64,000 nt of DNA from Hyphomicrobiaceae bacterium (GCA_016793635.1 JAEUMD010000017.1:23676-87675), one strand, 5' to 3'; positions 17,364-27,794 are shown, numbered from the stretch's first letter. Made by a program: numbers and translations. Notes: a model not told the origin generated them from the sequence alone.

Positions 17364-18574
17364 CGGCGCATCCCCGCTATGAGATCGCGCTCGAAACCGA
17401 CGGCGCGGCGATATGCGCCAATATCGATGCCCTGGCCCGCGGCGGCACCGTCGCGCTGGCGTTCCAGACGAGCGACTGGCTGAGCACGCTTTTCAAGACG
17501 GTCGCTCCCGCGGCCTCGGCCACCCCACTCCTCGCGATCGCCCGAGAGCGGGTGAGCGGTCGGGTGGCGCTCGCGGCGCCATTGCTCGTGCGGCGCAGGG
17601 GGCGCATGAGCATCGCGGAACTCGCCGATCTCGATCTCTCCGATTACTGCGCTCCCCTGCTCGGCGATGCCGCGCCGCGTACGACTGATGAAGCACGACA
17701 GCTCGCGCACGCCGTCATCGCATCGCTCGACGGAGTCGACATGCTCCGCCTGCGCAAGATGCCGGCCACCGTCGAGGGCCTCCCAAATCCGTTCGCCTGT
17801 CTCGACGCCACGGCGCGAAGCAAGTTCAACGGCAACCGTCTCGTCGTCGAAACGAGCGTGGAAGCGTTTCTGGCGGCACGGGGCAAGAAATACCGCAAGG
17901 AGGCCGAACGCTCGCGACGCCGGCTCGAGGAGATGGGGCATGTCGTTATCGCCCGCGCGCGGTCCGACGACGAGATCGTCAATGCCTACGCCGCCATAGA
18001 GCGATGGCAGGAGCGCCGCCATCGCGATGCGGGCCATGACTACTGGCTCGACCGCCGCGAAGTTTCGGCCTTCTACCGCGATCTGGTCTTGAAGGAGCGC
18101 GAGCCGGCTCTCGCGTCGATCTACACCATGCAGGTCGGCGGGACGCTCGTTGCAGCGCTGCTCGGCGTCACGCATCGTGGCACCTTCACCCTCCTCCGCA
18201 TTGCCGACGCAGGCGAGGAATGGAGCCACTGCTCGCCGGGCCGCATGATCGTTCTCGGCGCGATGGGCGAGCTCATTCGAGAGGGGGCGCACGTTTTCGA
18301 CATGGGGATCGGCGATTATCCCTTCAAACGCTGGATCGGCTGCGAGCCCCACCCGCTTTACGACCTCGACTTCGCCCGCACCTGGAGGGCCCGTCCGCAC
18401 GTCGCCCTGGCACGGGCCGAGCGGGCGATCCGCGCCAACCCGCGCGCACTCGCCCTCGCCCGCCGCCTTGCGGGGCGGGGGCCCTCTCAGCGTGGCAAGC
18501 CGGGGAACGGAAGCGCCCGGCATGGAAACGCTGGGCCGGGCGACAGGGCGCCGCAGTCGGAAGCTGAGGAGTGA
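17360..18574 (+). CDS. GNAT/FemAB-type acetyltransferase (BcsL/CelD-like)
   Basis: 404 residues from a GTG that overlaps the previous stop by four bases. The N-terminal half contains the [11 protein letters not shown] box that opens FemAB/CelD proteins. The C-terminal half is the Acetyltransf_6 GNAT fold with [18 protein letters not shown], a [16 protein letters not shown] segment, [15 protein letters not shown] and the final [19 protein letters not shown]. In related Rhizobiales clusters such proteins act in exopolysaccharide or cellulose-associated modification; that is context from memory, not shown here. The tail beyond residue ~365 is Arg/Gly/Pro-rich and disordered-looking. Coupling with the cupin-like gene is the strongest functional hint. 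Confidence 0.75.
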   Translation: MTAHPRYEIALETDGAAICANIDALARGGTVALAFQTSDWLSTLFKTVAPAASATPLLAIARERVSGRVALAAPLLVRRRGRMSIAELADLDLSDYCAPLLGDAAPRTTDEARQLAHAVIASLDGVDMLRLRKMPATVEGLPNPFACLDATARSKFNGNRLVVETSVEAFLAARGKKYRKEAERSRRRLEEMGHVVIARARSDDEIVNAYAAIERWQERRHRDAGHDYWLDRREVSAFYRDLVLKEREPALASIYTMQVGGTLVAALLGVTHRGTFTLLRIADAGEEWSHCSPGRMIVLGAMGELIREGAHVFDMGIGDYPFKRWIGCEPHPLYDLDFARTWRARPHVALARAERAIRANPRALALARRLAGRGPSQRGKPGNGSARHGNAGPGDRAPQSEAEE

Positions 18575-18696
18575 GAGAACCAGCCCCCTGGACGCCCCGG
18601 TCCGTGCGGCTTTCCCGGCAGGATACGATCCGCTATAAGGCGGCCAAACCGGCGCTCCCTTCACGCGAGCGCGCAACGAGGCGCCCCTACCGAATC

Positions 18697-20214
18697 ATGG
18701 CTAAACCGAAAAAAGACACGGGCTCCGGCCTCGCCCCGGCCGCCCGGCTGCCGAAGGGCTTTCGCGACATCGAGGCGGCGGAGCTGCGCGCGGTCGGCGC
18801 GATGCTCGAGAAGATCCGCGAGGTCTATGAGCGCTACGGCTTCGAACCGCTCGAGACGCCATCGATCGAATATACCGACGCGCTCGGCAAGTTCCTGCCC
18901 GACCAGGACCGGCCCAACGAGGGCGTGTTCTCGTTCCAAGACGAGGACGAGCAGTGGCTCTCACTGCGCTACGACCTGACGGCACCGCTGGCGCGCTATG
19001 TGGCGCAGAACTTCCAGAGCCTGCCGAAACCGTTCCGCCGCTATGCGACGGGTCTCGTCTATCGCAACGAGAAGCCGGGACCGGGGCGCTTCCGCCAGTT
19101 CACGCAGTTCGACGCCGATACCGTCGGCACCGAGAATGTCGCCGCCGACGCCGAGATCTGCATGCTCGCGGCGGACACACTCGAGGCGCTCGGCATCGCG
19201 CGCGGCGACTACGTAGTGAAGGTGAACAATCGCAAGATCCTCGACGGCGTTCTGGAATCGATCGGCCTTGCGGGACCCGAACATGCGGCTCGCCGCCTGA
19301 TCGTGCTGCGCGCCATCGACAAGTTCGACAAGTTCGGCGTCGATGGTGTCTCACTTCTCCTCGGCGCCGGCCGCAAGGACGAGAGCGGCGACTTCACGGC
19401 GGGTGCGGGGCTGGCCGGCGCTCAGATCGACAAGGTTCTGTCTCTTCTCACCGCCGGTACGGGGGCGAGTGGCACGGAAACCGTCGCGCGTCTGCGCACC
19501 TTGTTCGCCGACACCGAATCGGGACGCCAGGGACTGGAGGAGCTCGACGAGATCGCGCGCCTCGTGGAGTCGGCGGGCTATGGAAATGACCGCATTCGCA
19601 TCGACAGCGCCGTCGTCCGTGGCCTCGAGTATTACACCGGCCCGGTGTTCGAAGCCGAGCTGACGTTCGAGGTGAAGGACGACGACGGCAACACCGTTCG
19701 CTTCGGCTCGGTCGGAGGCGGCGGTCGCTATGACGGGCTCGTCGAACGCTTCCTCGGCCAGAAGGTGCCGGCGACAGGATTCTCCATCGGCGTATCGCGG
19801 CTCGCCGCCGCGCTCTCCGTGCTGAAAGCCGCGGAAGCCAAGCCGCAGGCACAAGGCCCCGTCATCGTCCTCGTCATGGATCGCGCCGAGTTGCCGCGCT
19901 ATCAGCGCATGACGCAGGAACTGCGTGCGGCCGGGATTCGCGCCGAAATGTACCTCGGCACCTCGGGCATGAAGGCGCAGATGAAGTACGCCGACAAGCG
20001 CGGCGCACCCTGCGTCGTCATCCAGGGCTCCGACGAGCGCGAACGCGGCGAGGTCCAGATCAAGGATCTCATCGAGGGCGCCAAGGCCGCCGCCGCCATC
20101 TCCGACAACAAGGAATGGAAGGCCGCCCGCCCGGCGCAGGTGACCGCGCGTGAAGCTGATCTCGTCACCGCGGTCGGCGAGATCGTCGCGCGCCACCGCG
20201 CGGCCGACGCTTGA
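18697..20214 (+). CDS. hisS: Histidyl-tRNA synthetase
   Basis: 505 residues from ATG 18697. Class II motifs are evident: motif 1 region [17 protein letters not shown] and [12 protein letters not shown], motif 2 [20 protein letters not shown] followed by RQFTQFDAD, the histidine-binding [12 protein letters not shown], motif 3 [13 protein letters not shown], and a C-terminal anticodon-binding domain ([18 protein letters not shown] onward). The enzyme charges tRNA-His in the cytoplasm. The length is typical of the longer alphaproteobacterial HisRS. It is first in a codirectional hisS-hisZ-hisG set. Confidence 0.95.
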   Translation: MAKPKKDTGSGLAPAARLPKGFRDIEAAELRAVGAMLEKIREVYERYGFEPLETPSIEYTDALGKFLPDQDRPNEGVFSFQDEDEQWLSLRYDLTAPLARYVAQNFQSLPKPFRRYATGLVYRNEKPGPGRFRQFTQFDADTVGTENVAADAEICMLAADTLEALGIARGDYVVKVNNRKILDGVLESIGLAGPEHAARRLIVLRAIDKFDKFGVDGVSLLLGAGRKDESGDFTAGAGLAGAQIDKVLSLLTAGTGASGTETVARLRTLFADTESGRQGLEELDEIARLVESAGYGNDRIRIDSAVVRGLEYYTGPVFEAELTFEVKDDDGNTVRFGSVGGGGRYDGLVERFLGQKVPATGFSIGVSRLAAALSVLKAAEAKPQAQGPVIVLVMDRAELPRYQRMTQELRAAGIRAEMYLGTSGMKAQMKYADKRGAPCVVIQGSDERERGEVQIKDLIEGAKAAAAISDNKEWKAARPAQVTAREADLVTAVGEIVARHRAADA

Positions 20215-20275
20215 TGCCCACCGCCGCACTCCGATAAGTCGCGGCGGCAACGAACACGAGAAGAGACGCGAGAGC

Positions 20276-21451
20276 ATGGTCGCAGAGACGGCGAAGAAGT
20301 TCGAGGCGCTGGAGGCTCAGGCCCAGCGCGTGATGGCCGTCTTCATAAAGGCTGGCCACGAGGCGGTGGCCCCCGCCATCATTCAGCCGGCCGGCATCTT
20401 CCTCGACGTGATCGGTGAGACGCTGCGCGCACGCACGTACGTCTTCACCGATCCCGAGGGCGACGAGCTGTGTCTGAGGCCCGACCTGACGGTACCGACC
20501 TGCCGCCTCCATATGGAGCGCCACGCCGACCCGAGCACCAAGGGGAAGTACTGCTACAACGGCGCAGCTTTCCGCTTCCAGCCAGCCGGGTCGCCGAGCG
20601 CACACCCGCGCGAATTCCGACAAGCCGGCATCGAGGCGTTCGGCGGCACCGACCGCGAGAAGTCCGAGGCACAAGCCGTCGTCACGCTCGTCGACGCGAT
20701 GAAGGCCGCCGGCCTCTCAACGTGGAAGCTCAAGATCGGCGACCTCGGCCTGTTCCGCGCCATCCTCGAAGCGGCCGACATGCCGGCGCGCTGGCGCCGT
20801 CGCCTGATGCATCAGTTCTGGCGACCGCAAGCCTTCCGAACCGAGTTGCAGCGCCTCACTACACTCGCCGTGGACGTACGGCGCGACGTGCCGAAATCGC
20901 TGCTGCTCGAGCTCGATCCCGACCGCCCTGTCGACGCCGAAAAAGCCGTCGCGCGCCATCTCGACGAGCGTGGCATCGAGACGCTCGGTACTCGCGGTCT
21001 CAGCGAAATCACAGAAAGCCTGCTGTCGATCGTCGAGGACGCGCGCACGCAGCCGTTGAGCACTGAGACCGCAAATCTGCTGCAATGTTACGTCGGCGTG
21101 GTCGCCCCTGCGCGGGCGGCGGGCGCGCGCATTCGCGACATTCTGCGCGACCAGAAGATCGACATTTCCGCTGCGCTCGAATCGTACCACCGCCGCCTGC
21201 AACTCCTCGCCGACGGTGGTATCGACATCGGCAAGGCGGATTTTGAGGCCGAATTCGGCCGTACGCTCGAGTACTACACTGGCTTCGTGTTCGAGATCGT
21301 CACCCCTGGGCTCGGGCCGCAGAGCCCAGTGGCCGGTGGCGGGCGCTACGATACGCTGATGCGCCAATGCGGCGCCGCGTCCGACGTGCCCGCTGTCGGC
21401 GGCGCTATCCATACGGAACGGCTGCTGGCCGCGATCTCGGGAGACGTGTGA
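20276..21451 (+). CDS. hisZ: ATP phosphoribosyltransferase regulatory subunit HisZ
   Basis: 391 residues from ATG 20276, a HisRS paralogue without tRNA-charging function. It keeps the class II fold ([67 protein letters not shown]) but lacks the anticodon domain. It partners the short HisG to make the hetero-octameric first enzyme of histidine biosynthesis and carries the allosteric histidine response. It lies 61 bp after hisS and its stop overlaps the hisG start (TGATG), so subunit ratio is probably coupled. Confidence 0.93.
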   Translation: MVAETAKKFEALEAQAQRVMAVFIKAGHEAVAPAIIQPAGIFLDVIGETLRARTYVFTDPEGDELCLRPDLTVPTCRLHMERHADPSTKGKYCYNGAAFRFQPAGSPSAHPREFRQAGIEAFGGTDREKSEAQAVVTLVDAMKAAGLSTWKLKIGDLGLFRAILEAADMPARWRRRLMHQFWRPQAFRTELQRLTTLAVDVRRDVPKSLLLELDPDRPVDAEKAVARHLDERGIETLGTRGLSEITESLLSIVEDARTQPLSTETANLLQCYVGVVAPARAAGARIRDILRDQKIDISAALESYHRRLQLLADGGIDIGKADFEAEFGRTLEYYTGFVFEIVTPGLGPQSPVAGGGRYDTLMRQCGAASDVPAVGGAIHTERLLAAISGDV

Positions 21452-22164
21452 TGGCCCTTCAGCAAGTCTCCGACCGCCTCGTTCTGGCGGTGCCGTCCAA
21501 AGGCCGGCTGATGGAGCAGACGGCCGGCATTTTCGCCAAAGCCGGGCTCGAGCTGCGCAAGGTCGGCAATGCGCGCGGCTATCGTGGCGAAATCGTCGGC
21601 ATGCCGAATGTCGAAGTTGCGTTCGTCTCCGCCTCCGAGATCGCGCACTATCTGAAATCCGGCCGTGCGCACCTCGGCGTCACCGGCGAGGATCTGATCC
21701 GCGAGCAGATGAGCGACTGGGAGACGCGCGTCGAATTTCTGAAGCCGCTCGGTTTCGGCAACGCCGACGTCGTCGTCGCTGTACCGCAGAGCTGGATCGA
21801 CGTCCGCGTCATCGCCGACCTCGACGAGATATCGGTGGCGTTCCGCGAGCAGCACGGCCGTTGGTTCCGCATCGCGACCAAGTACATGAACTTGACGCGC
21901 CGCTTTCTCTCCGCGCGCGGGCTCACCGATTTCCGCATCATCGAGAGCCTCGGCGCCACCGAAGGAACGCCCGCGGCCGGCACCGCGGATTTCATCGTCG
22001 ACATCACCACCACCGGCGAGACGCTGCGAGCCAACGGGCTCAAAGTGCTCGAGGACGGCATCATACTGCGATCTCAGGCCAACCTCGTCGCCTCGCGGGT
22101 CGCACCGTGGGCGCCGCGCGTGCGCGAGGCCGAGAACGAGATCCTCGCCCGCCTCGAGGCGTAG
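21451..22164 (+). CDS. hisG: ATP phosphoribosyltransferase catalytic subunit, short form
   Basis: 237 residues, the length of the short HisG that lacks the C-terminal regulatory domain, consistent with the HisZ gene immediately upstream. Visible motifs: [15 protein letters not shown] at the start, [27 protein letters not shown]-type ligand loop, [10 protein letters not shown], and the PRPP-binding stretch [19 protein letters not shown]. It catalyses the condensation of ATP with PRPP, the committed step of histidine synthesis. The ATG at 21451 overlaps the hisZ stop by one base. Confidence 0.94.
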   Translation: MALQQVSDRLVLAVPSKGRLMEQTAGIFAKAGLELRKVGNARGYRGEIVGMPNVEVAFVSASEIAHYLKSGRAHLGVTGEDLIREQMSDWETRVEFLKPLGFGNADVVVAVPQSWIDVRVIADLDEISVAFREQHGRWFRIATKYMNLTRRFLSARGLTDFRIIESLGATEGTPAAGTADFIVDITTTGETLRANGLKVLEDGIILRSQANLVASRVAPWAPRVREAENEILARLEA

Positions 22165-22233
22165 CAGGCAAAAAGCACCGTTGCCGGCGGAAAACGACGC
22201 GCGTCCGGACCGACACATGCCGGGGACTGCCAT

Positions 22234-22629
22234 ATGGTCTTCAAGATTCCGGCGGCGGGAGAGCCCGTACCACGCGGCTACGCCGAGCTGCTCGACCGGT
22301 TGGACCACACGGTGCATCAGCTCGACGCCCGCTTCCGCATACCCTTGCTCGGCGTTCGCTTCGGCTGGGACCCGGTCATCGGCATGGTACCGATTGCCGG
22401 AGACCTCGCGGCGCTGATACTCGCGCTTCGTATTGTCGAGCACGCGCGCGAGCTTGGTGCAGACAAGGCGCTCCTGCGGCGGATGCTGGTCAACGTCGCC
22501 GTCGATGCGGCGGTCGGATTGATTCCGATAGCCGGCACACTGCTCGACATCGCTCTGCGGGCGAACCTCCGCAACCTGGAACTGTTGACCGACGAGATAC
22601 GCCGGCACCGCACGCCTTCACCCCATTGA
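22234..22629 (+). CDS. DUF4112 membrane protein
   Basis: 131 residues with the DUF4112 signature: LDHTVHQLDARFRIPLLGVRFGWDPVIGMVPIAGDLAALIL, then a second amphipathic/hydrophobic segment VNVAVDAAVGLIPIAGTLLDIALRAN and a charged tail. Two Gly/Pro-containing membrane helices are predicted. Function is not established for the family. It follows hisG by 69 bp and is convergent with the EamA transporter gene with only 10 bp between them. Confidence 0.8.
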   Translation: MVFKIPAAGEPVPRGYAELLDRLDHTVHQLDARFRIPLLGVRFGWDPVIGMVPIAGDLAALILALRIVEHARELGADKALLRRMLVNVAVDAAVGLIPIAGTLLDIALRANLRNLELLTDEIRRHRTPSPH

Positions 22630-22639
22630 GGCCGCGCGA

Positions 22640-23458
22640 TCAGCCGCGCACGAGGATGGCGATGCCTATGGCCATCAGCGCGCCCCAGACGAGACGCTGG
22701 AGAAACTTCGGCTCCCTCAAGATGATCGCTGCGAGCACGATGGAAACCGGGATCGAAGCCTGTCTGACCGCACTTACGACGGCCGCGTCGGCACCGGCAC
22801 GGAACGCGAGCAGGATGAATTGATACGAAGCGTAGGACGTCAACGCCGCGATCAGTATCCGCCAGGGCGCGGAGGTCCAGCCGGAGATGAGCCGCTGCAC
22901 CATCGAGCCGTCCTCAATGAGCAGCGAGGCGAGTCCAAGCTCCAGCGAGACGAGGATGTAAACCCAGAACAGGAATACGCCGACGCCCACGTGCTGCATG
23001 GCATGCGCGTCGGCGAGCGAATAGAGCGCGGAGCCGAGCATCGCCGCGCCCGCGAGCGCAGTGGCTCGCGGATCGTCCGACAACTGCCCCGGCGAGCGCT
23101 GCAACAGCAGGGCGCTGGCGACGATGAGGATGATCGCCAGGATCGCCGTGCCCGAGTACGTGCGGCCGAGCAACAGCCAGCCGATGCCGACGATGGCAAG
23201 TGGCGAGGACCTGATGATCGGGTAATAGACGGAAAGTTGCCCGCGCCGCAGCGCCAGCAGCGTTCCGACGTAGTAGGTTCCGAGGCCAATGGCGGAGAGC
23301 AATGCCGCCAAGCGCGCCTCCGCCGGTAAAGTGAAGCCCCCACCGCCCGCGGCAACCTGTAAGGCCGCTAACCCAACCCAGACGACGGCGACGCCGAGAT
23401 AGGCTGATGGCGGGTTTGCAGCTCCCTTCAGCACCAGGTCGCGAAGCGGATGGATCAC
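22640..23458 (-). CDS. EamA/DMT-family transporter, start codon uncertain
   Basis: 272 residues from a GTG, with about nine to ten hydrophobic helices and two EamA repeats (the second ending in RQASIPVSIVLAAIILREPKFLQRLVWGALMAIGIAILV, the usual end of the fold). Members export metabolites or amino acids; the substrate is unknown. The frame continues upstream as IDPEILLLVLGSAV, which reads exactly like the normal N-terminal helix of the family, but the expected ATG is ATC (23497-23495) and no ATG, GTG or TTG exists further upstream before a stop. So the start is either lost, non-canonical, or the GTG used here with a shortened first helix. Confidence 0.75.
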   Translation of the reverse strand: MIHPLRDLVLKGAANPPSAYLGVAVVWVGLAALQVAAGGGGFTLPAEARLAALLSAIGLGTYYVGTLLALRRGQLSVYYPIIRSSPLAIVGIGWLLLGRTYSGTAILAIILIVASALLLQRSPGQLSDDPRATALAGAAMLGSALYSLADAHAMQHVGVGVFLFWVYILVSLELGLASLLIEDGSMVQRLISGWTSAPWRILIAALTSYASYQFILLAFRAGADAAVVSAVRQASIPVSIVLAAIILREPKFLQRLVWGALMAIGIAILVRG

Positions 23459-23649
23459 CGCCGAGCCGAGGACGAGCAGTAGAATTTCTGGATCGATGGC
23501 CGTGCTCCGATGCCGAGGGAGGCGCGCGAAGTAGCGCTTCGCTCGTGGCCATCATAGGCCAACGGTCACGCGGTCACCGCAAACTTCCGTCGCGATCTTG
23601 CCGATTGAAATCGGAAGCGACGGCTGGAGCGATTGCGCCCGCCGGATCG

Positions 23650-24252
23650 TCACCGATGCGATTGCGAGCGGGCTGACGGTGCCTCTGTGATGCGTGACGG
23701 CTGAGCCGAGGCCGGCAGTTCACCAAGCGTCCTCGCACGGGCCTGCGCGCTGCGTTGCAGACACCAGCTCAGCACGGCGGAATCGTCGAACGGGAGCGTC
23801 TCTCCCATCTGTTCCGCGAAAGCGGTCCAGGCCGGCATGTTCGCCCGGCTGATCGCAATGAGCACGGGCACGTTGTTCGCGAGCGCGAATTCGATCGCGC
23901 CACGAAAGCCGTGCCCCTCGGCCTCGCGCTTGCCGAAGCGGTTGAGGATCATCAGGTCGGGGCGAGCTTCGAGCGACGCGATCACGGAGCCAACGGCATC
24001 CTCAAGCGCGAAGCTGTCGAGCCGACAGCCGCGCGCCTCGGGCCCGCGACGCTCGGAAATGTCGATCAAGCGACCGCTGGCGAGATCCTCGAGCGTCATG
24101 TCGCAGCGGCAGCGATCACCACCGTCGGTGTTGAGCTGGATGGCGCCGGCAAGCCGAATGCCGCTGCCGCGTAACTCCCCTGCGAGCGCCGCCAGAAACT
24201 CGTCGACCCGCGCGCCTTCTCCCTCTTCGTAGACCAACGCACCAAGCTGCAT
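23650..24252 (-). CDS. DUF2478 family protein
   Basis: About 200 residues from ATG 24252. The start MQLGALVYEEGEGARVDEFL, the middle CDMTLEDLASGRLIDISERRG and LNRFGKREAEGHGFRGAIEFAL, and the PVLIAISRANMPAWTAFA segment fit the DUF2478 pattern I recall, a small alpha/beta fold related to nucleoside-triphosphatase-like proteins and often found near molybdenum metabolism genes. No such genes are here. Two cysteines in DRCRCDM and one in RGCRLDS could bind metal or be redox active. The last ~35 residues are polar and disordered. Function unknown. Confidence 0.65.
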   Translation of the reverse strand: MQLGALVYEEGEGARVDEFLAALAGELRGSGIRLAGAIQLNTDGGDRCRCDMTLEDLASGRLIDISERRGPEARGCRLDSFALEDAVGSVIASLEARPDLMILNRFGKREAEGHGFRGAIEFALANNVPVLIAISRANMPAWTAFAEQMGETLPFDDSAVLSWCLQRSAQARARTLGELPASAQPSRITEAPSARSQSHR

Positions 24253-24579
24253 GATCGTCCCTGCTTGTCTCGAGCGTGCACGGTGGGCGCAAGGCCCCCT
24301 GGCCGGCAACAACAACGACCGCGCCAGATGCTGCGCTGCCGATGCCAACCGCGTCGTCGCGTGACGAGAGTTTAGCGCAGATCGGACAGGGCTAGGCCTG
24401 GAAAGTATTCAGGAGGGTGCGGCGAAACAGTGCTGTCCGCAATCATTGGCAAGAACGAAAGATCCCCGGCAGGGCGCTCGGCGGCGGTGAAGGCTGGCAA
24501 AGTGGAAATCTTTGGGAGCGTATCGAGAAGCTGGAAATTGGCCTGCGGAACCGCAGCCACATAGCCTTCTCGAATGCAA

Positions 24580-24656
24580 TGGTAGCGGGACCCGGACTTG
24601 AACCGGGGACCTACGGATTATGATTCCGCCGCTCTAACCAGCTGAGCTATCCCGCC
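24580..24656 (-). tRNA. tRNA with CAT anticodon (probably elongator tRNA-Met)
   Basis: 77 nt on the minus strand including an encoded CCA. The acceptor stem GGCGGGA pairs with TCCCGCT (one wobble end). The D arm is AGCTCAGCTGGTTAGAGC, the anticodon arm GCGGA-ATCATAA-TCCGT gives CAT at 34-36, and the T arm is CCCGG-TTCAAGT-CCGGG. The anticodon also fits tRNA-Ile2 (lysidine-modified), but the acceptor and D-arm sequence resemble elongator Met. It is a single copy, not in an operon. Confidence 0.93.
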
Positions 24657-24857
24657 ACATGGCCGTGTCTATAAGGAGCCTCGCGCCGAACTGTCAAGGC
24701 TTGGCATTTGGCAACACGCCAAGGCGCGCCGCGTATTACAAGTGGTTGAACCGCGCGCGGCAGCGTGCACGTTCCAGCGCCACGCGCTTCAACGACTCGA
24801 TAACCCGCAAGCGGCACAGCGGCCCTTCGCCGCGCCGCCCAGCCCCCAGCTCCGAAA

Positions 24858-25589
24858 CTACTCCGCAGCGATCGGCTGCTCGGCGACGGCGACGCACTTG
24901 GCAAAGCGCATCATCGTAAACAGCCCCAGCGGGCGCAGCGCCTGACGCTCGACCAGCGTCAGGTCCTGACACCCCATGACGCGGCTGACGTCGAACACGG
25001 AACGCCAGCCGATCTTGTCGGCGAACGGCGCCATGCGGCGCTCCATCCAGCCGCGGATACCTTCTTCCTGGCTGAAATGGTTGACGAGCAGTACCTGACC
25101 ACCCGGCTTCGTGACGCGGGTCAACTCACGCATCACGCGCTCGGGATCGGGAACTACCGTCATGACGAACATCGCCACGACGACGTCGAACGCGCCGTCC
25201 GGGAACGAGAGGTCGCCCGCATCCATCTCGTGAAGGCCGGTGACGTTGCTCAGGCCATCCTCGGCGACACGCTCGCGCGCCTTCTCGAGCATGTCCGGCG
25301 ACAGATCGATGCCAACGATCTCCAGGCTCGGCTTGTAGGCCGGCAGCGACAAGCCGGTGCCGACGCCGACCTCGAGCACACGGCCCGACAGCTTGTTGAT
25401 CTGCTGCACGACGTGCCGCCGCCCCTGCGCAGCGACGAAACCGAAGGTGTGGTCGTACACTGGAGCCCAGCGGCGATACGCATCCTTCACGTCGCTCTCA
25501 TCGATCCGGCCGATGCCGACGATCCGTCCGCCATCCCGATGCAGGACGGGCGAACGACTATTGGCCGGCGCTGGCTCCATGCTCCTCAT
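24858..25589 (-). CDS. pmtA: PmtA-like phosphatidylethanolamine N-methyltransferase
   Basis: 243 residues from ATG 25589, preceded by a GGAAGAGG ribosome-binding site. It is a class I AdoMet methyltransferase with AYRRWAPVYDHTFG, motif I GRVLEVGVGTGLSLPAY, motif II EIVGIDLSPDMLEKA, motif post-I EMDAGDLSFPDGAFDVVVA and a GGQVLLVNHFSQEEG segment. This matches the Sinorhizobium/Rhodobacter type of PmtA that converts phosphatidylethanolamine stepwise to phosphatidylcholine at the inner membrane. It follows mnmA by 35 bp on the same strand, so they are probably cotranscribed. A ubiquinone or other lipid methyltransferase is the main alternative. Confidence 0.75.
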   Translation of the reverse strand: MRSMEPAPANSRSPVLHRDGGRIVGIGRIDESDVKDAYRRWAPVYDHTFGFVAAQGRRHVVQQINKLSGRVLEVGVGTGLSLPAYKPSLEIVGIDLSPDMLEKARERVAEDGLSNVTGLHEMDAGDLSFPDGAFDVVVAMFVMTVVPDPERVMRELTRVTKPGGQVLLVNHFSQEEGIRGWMERRMAPFADKIGWRSVFDVSRVMGCQDLTLVERQALRPLGLFTMMRFAKCVAVAEQPIAAE

Positions 25590-25624
25590 GCTCACTGCCT
25601 CTTCCTTTTTCGAGATCGTGTTGT

Positions 25625-26863
25625 TCAACCCGCAACGTTGCGGACGATGAATTGGTTGACCTGATCGGCCTGCCGGGCCGGTGACTCGACGGTGCCGCCG
25701 GAGAGCGGCTGCTTGCGCTCCGCCGCTGCGATCGTGCCGCCGCCAAGGATGCGAGCGTCGCTGCCGGGACCACTGTAGAACACGCAAGCCTGACCAGCGG
25801 CGACACCTTCGATGCCGTCGGTGAGCAGAACCCGGACATTGCCGGACGGCGTCGTGGAGAGCGTGGCCGGAACCGGTGGCTGGGACGAACGCACGCGCGC
25901 GTAGATATCCAAACCGCCCCGCGTGGCGGCCTCGATCGGGCCATCACCGAGCCAGTTGACACCTCGCAGGACAAGGGCGGCCGTCCGCAAGTGTTCACGC
26001 GATCCGACGACGACTTCTCGACGGTCCGCGTCGAGGCGGATCACATAATAGGGTTCAGCGGCGGGAATGCCGAGGCCGCGGCGCTGGCCGACCGTGTAGT
26101 TGACGATGCCGTTGTGGCGGCCGAGCTTGCGCCCATCGACGTGGACGATATCGCCCGGCTCGATGGCTCCGGGACGCAGGCGCTCGATGATGTCGGTATA
26201 CCGGCCGGACGGAACGAAGCAGATGTCCTGGCTGTCTGGCTTAGCGGCGACCGGAAGCGCCAGGTCGGCCGCAATCCGGCGAACCTCCGCCTTGGGCAGG
26301 TCGCCGAGCGGAAACCACAGGTGCTGGAGTTGCTCGCGCGTCGTCGAGAAGAGGAAGTAGCTCTGATCGCGGTCCGCATCGGCGGCGCGGCGGAGCTCGG
26401 GCCCGTGCGGACCGTCGACGCGGCGAATGTAGTGGCCGGTGGCGAGAAAATCCGCGCCGAGCTCGCGGGCCGTTGCGAGCAGGTCGCCGAACTTGATGTC
26501 GCTGTTGCAGGTGACGCACGGAATGGGCGTCTCGCCATGCACGTAGCTGTCGGCGAAACTTTCGATCACCGCTTCAGCGAAGCGCCGCTCGTAGTCGAGA
26601 ACGTAATGCGGGATACCGATCGCCTCGGCGACTCGACGCGCATCATGGATGTCCTGGCCGGCGCAGCAACTGCCACTTCGCCCCGTCGCCTGGCCATGGT
26701 CATAGAGCTGTAATGTGACGCCGATAACGTCATGGCCAGCCTGCTGCATGAGAGCCGCTACGACGGACGAGTCGACGCCCCCGGACATGGCCACGACGAC
26801 GCGCCGCCGACCGGCGTTGGCCGGCTTGCTCTGCGCTGCAATGGTGTCGTCGGACTCGCTCAT
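25625..26863 (-). CDS. mnmA: tRNA-specific 2-thiouridylase MnmA
   Basis: 412 residues. The PP-loop [20 protein letters not shown] (20-41) adenylates U34; catalytic cysteines are in [14 protein letters not shown] and [13 protein letters not shown]. Then come the [23 protein letters not shown]-type motif and a C-terminal beta barrel with [15 protein letters not shown]. The enzyme inserts sulfur at C2 of the wobble uridine of tRNAs for Lys, Glu and Gln. The N-terminal ~18 residues are a polar tail. The last ~35 residues ([16 protein letters not shown]) extend beyond the usual end. First gene of a likely mnmA-pmtA unit. Confidence 0.94.
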   Translation of the reverse strand: MSESDDTIAAQSKPANAGRRRVVVAMSGGVDSSVVAALMQQAGHDVIGVTLQLYDHGQATGRSGSCCAGQDIHDARRVAEAIGIPHYVLDYERRFAEAVIESFADSYVHGETPIPCVTCNSDIKFGDLLATARELGADFLATGHYIRRVDGPHGPELRRAADADRDQSYFLFSTTREQLQHLWFPLGDLPKAEVRRIAADLALPVAAKPDSQDICFVPSGRYTDIIERLRPGAIEPGDIVHVDGRKLGRHNGIVNYTVGQRRGLGIPAAEPYYVIRLDADRREVVVGSREHLRTAALVLRGVNWLGDGPIEAATRGGLDIYARVRSSQPPVPATLSTTPSGNVRVLLTDGIEGVAAGQACVFYSGPGSDARILGGGTIAAAERKQPLSGGTVESPARQADQVNQFIVRNVAG

Positions 26864-27506
26864 GGCGCTCGTGTCAGTTCAACCCGCAGTGGCCGACGCG
26901 CATGCGTCCGGCGAAGCATGGCGCTCGCGGCACAAACCCGCGGGCGAGGGGCGCCGCGTCCGCCTCACCTCGTAAATCACGTGACGACCGGCCTCCTTGG
27001 CCAGGAAGCGCCGCCGCCAGCCTCGTCACCCCTGCCGGCACGAGTCCGTCCATGGGAGGCCCAGGGTTGGCAGCATCGGAACACTGAGCGTGCCACCTGC
27101 CGATGTTCAAAACACGGCAAGTGACATCCGTGTTCCCTCGCGCAGGCTCCGCCATTCGAGCCTCTTTTACGGTTTCGGTAATCGTCCTGCAAGCGCATCA
27201 GCGCCGCAGTGCAACAGTCGAATCAATTCTGCCGCCGGCCGCAGAGGGACCGAAGGTTGGCATCGGACAGCCGCCCTGCCACGCCTCAGGTATTGCCGAA
27301 AGCTTTGCGTCGGGGCCTGCTCGTCCCAGGCTGAAGCAGATGGCGGACGAATGTCCCCGAATGACTTCAAATTAAGTAATTCGGTTAAGCTTACCGAGCC
27401 GTTTTTGGTGAGTGGATACAGTCATTTATTGTACGTTCATTGGAAAGCTTAGGCTGAACTTAAGAGCATTGCGTTAGTTCTAGTATCGGGTTCGTCAAGT
27501 CTTGTG
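26864..27506. other. Intergenic region upstream of sciP and mnmA
   Basis: 640 bp between divergent genes. No open frame here shows family features. The last ~130 bp (27370-27500) become markedly AT-rich and hold TTAA repeats (TTAAGTAATTCGGTTAAG at about 27372-27389, and TTAAGAGCATTGCGTTAG further on). These resemble CtrA half-sites but with spacing of 9-10 rather than 7. This is the likely sciP promoter. Confidence 0.45.
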
Positions 27507-27515
27507 ATGAGTATC

Positions 27516-27794
27516 ATGACCGAGCATCAAATGAGAGCGCGCGTCCGCTATGTCATCGGGCCGGATGGAAGTCCGCTCACGATCGCCGATCTGCCGCCGC
27601 GCGACACCAAGCGCTGGGTCATTCGCCGTAAGGCGGAGGTGGTTGCCGCCGTACGTGGCGGACTGCTGAGCATCGAGGAAGCATGCGACCGCTATAAACT
27701 GACGGTCGACGAGTTCCTGTCCTGGCAGCGCTCGATCGACCGCCACGGCCTGCCGGGCCTGCGCGCCACACGCATCCAGAAGTATCGCACCTGA
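27516..27794 (+). CDS. sciP: SciP-like CtrA inhibitor (DUF1153)
   Basis: 92 residues from ATG 27516 (ATG 27507 adds three). The whole protein is the DUF1153 domain: RVRYVIGPDGSPLTIADLP, RDTKRWVIRRKAEVVAAVRGGLL, SIEEACDRYKLTVDEFLSWQRSIDRHGLPGLRAT. Its helix-turn-helix-like core is that of Caulobacter SciP, which binds CtrA-controlled promoters and blocks CtrA from recruiting RNA polymerase. That role in this organism is inferred from the family and from ctrA being present in the same window. An AT-rich leader with TTAA half-sites precedes it. Confidence 0.85.
   Translation: MTEHQMRARVRYVIGPDGSPLTIADLPPRDTKRWVIRRKAEVVAAVRGGLLSIEEACDRYKLTVDEFLSWQRSIDRHGLPGLRATRIQKYRT

Noticed and set aside
16976-18676. 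566-codon minus-strand frame opposite the acetyltransferase
   Set aside because: It is a shadow of two well-supported plus-strand genes.
24417-24623. Plus-strand frame ending in GPGLEPGTYGL
   Set aside because: This peptide is the well-known mistranslation of the complement of a tRNA gene.
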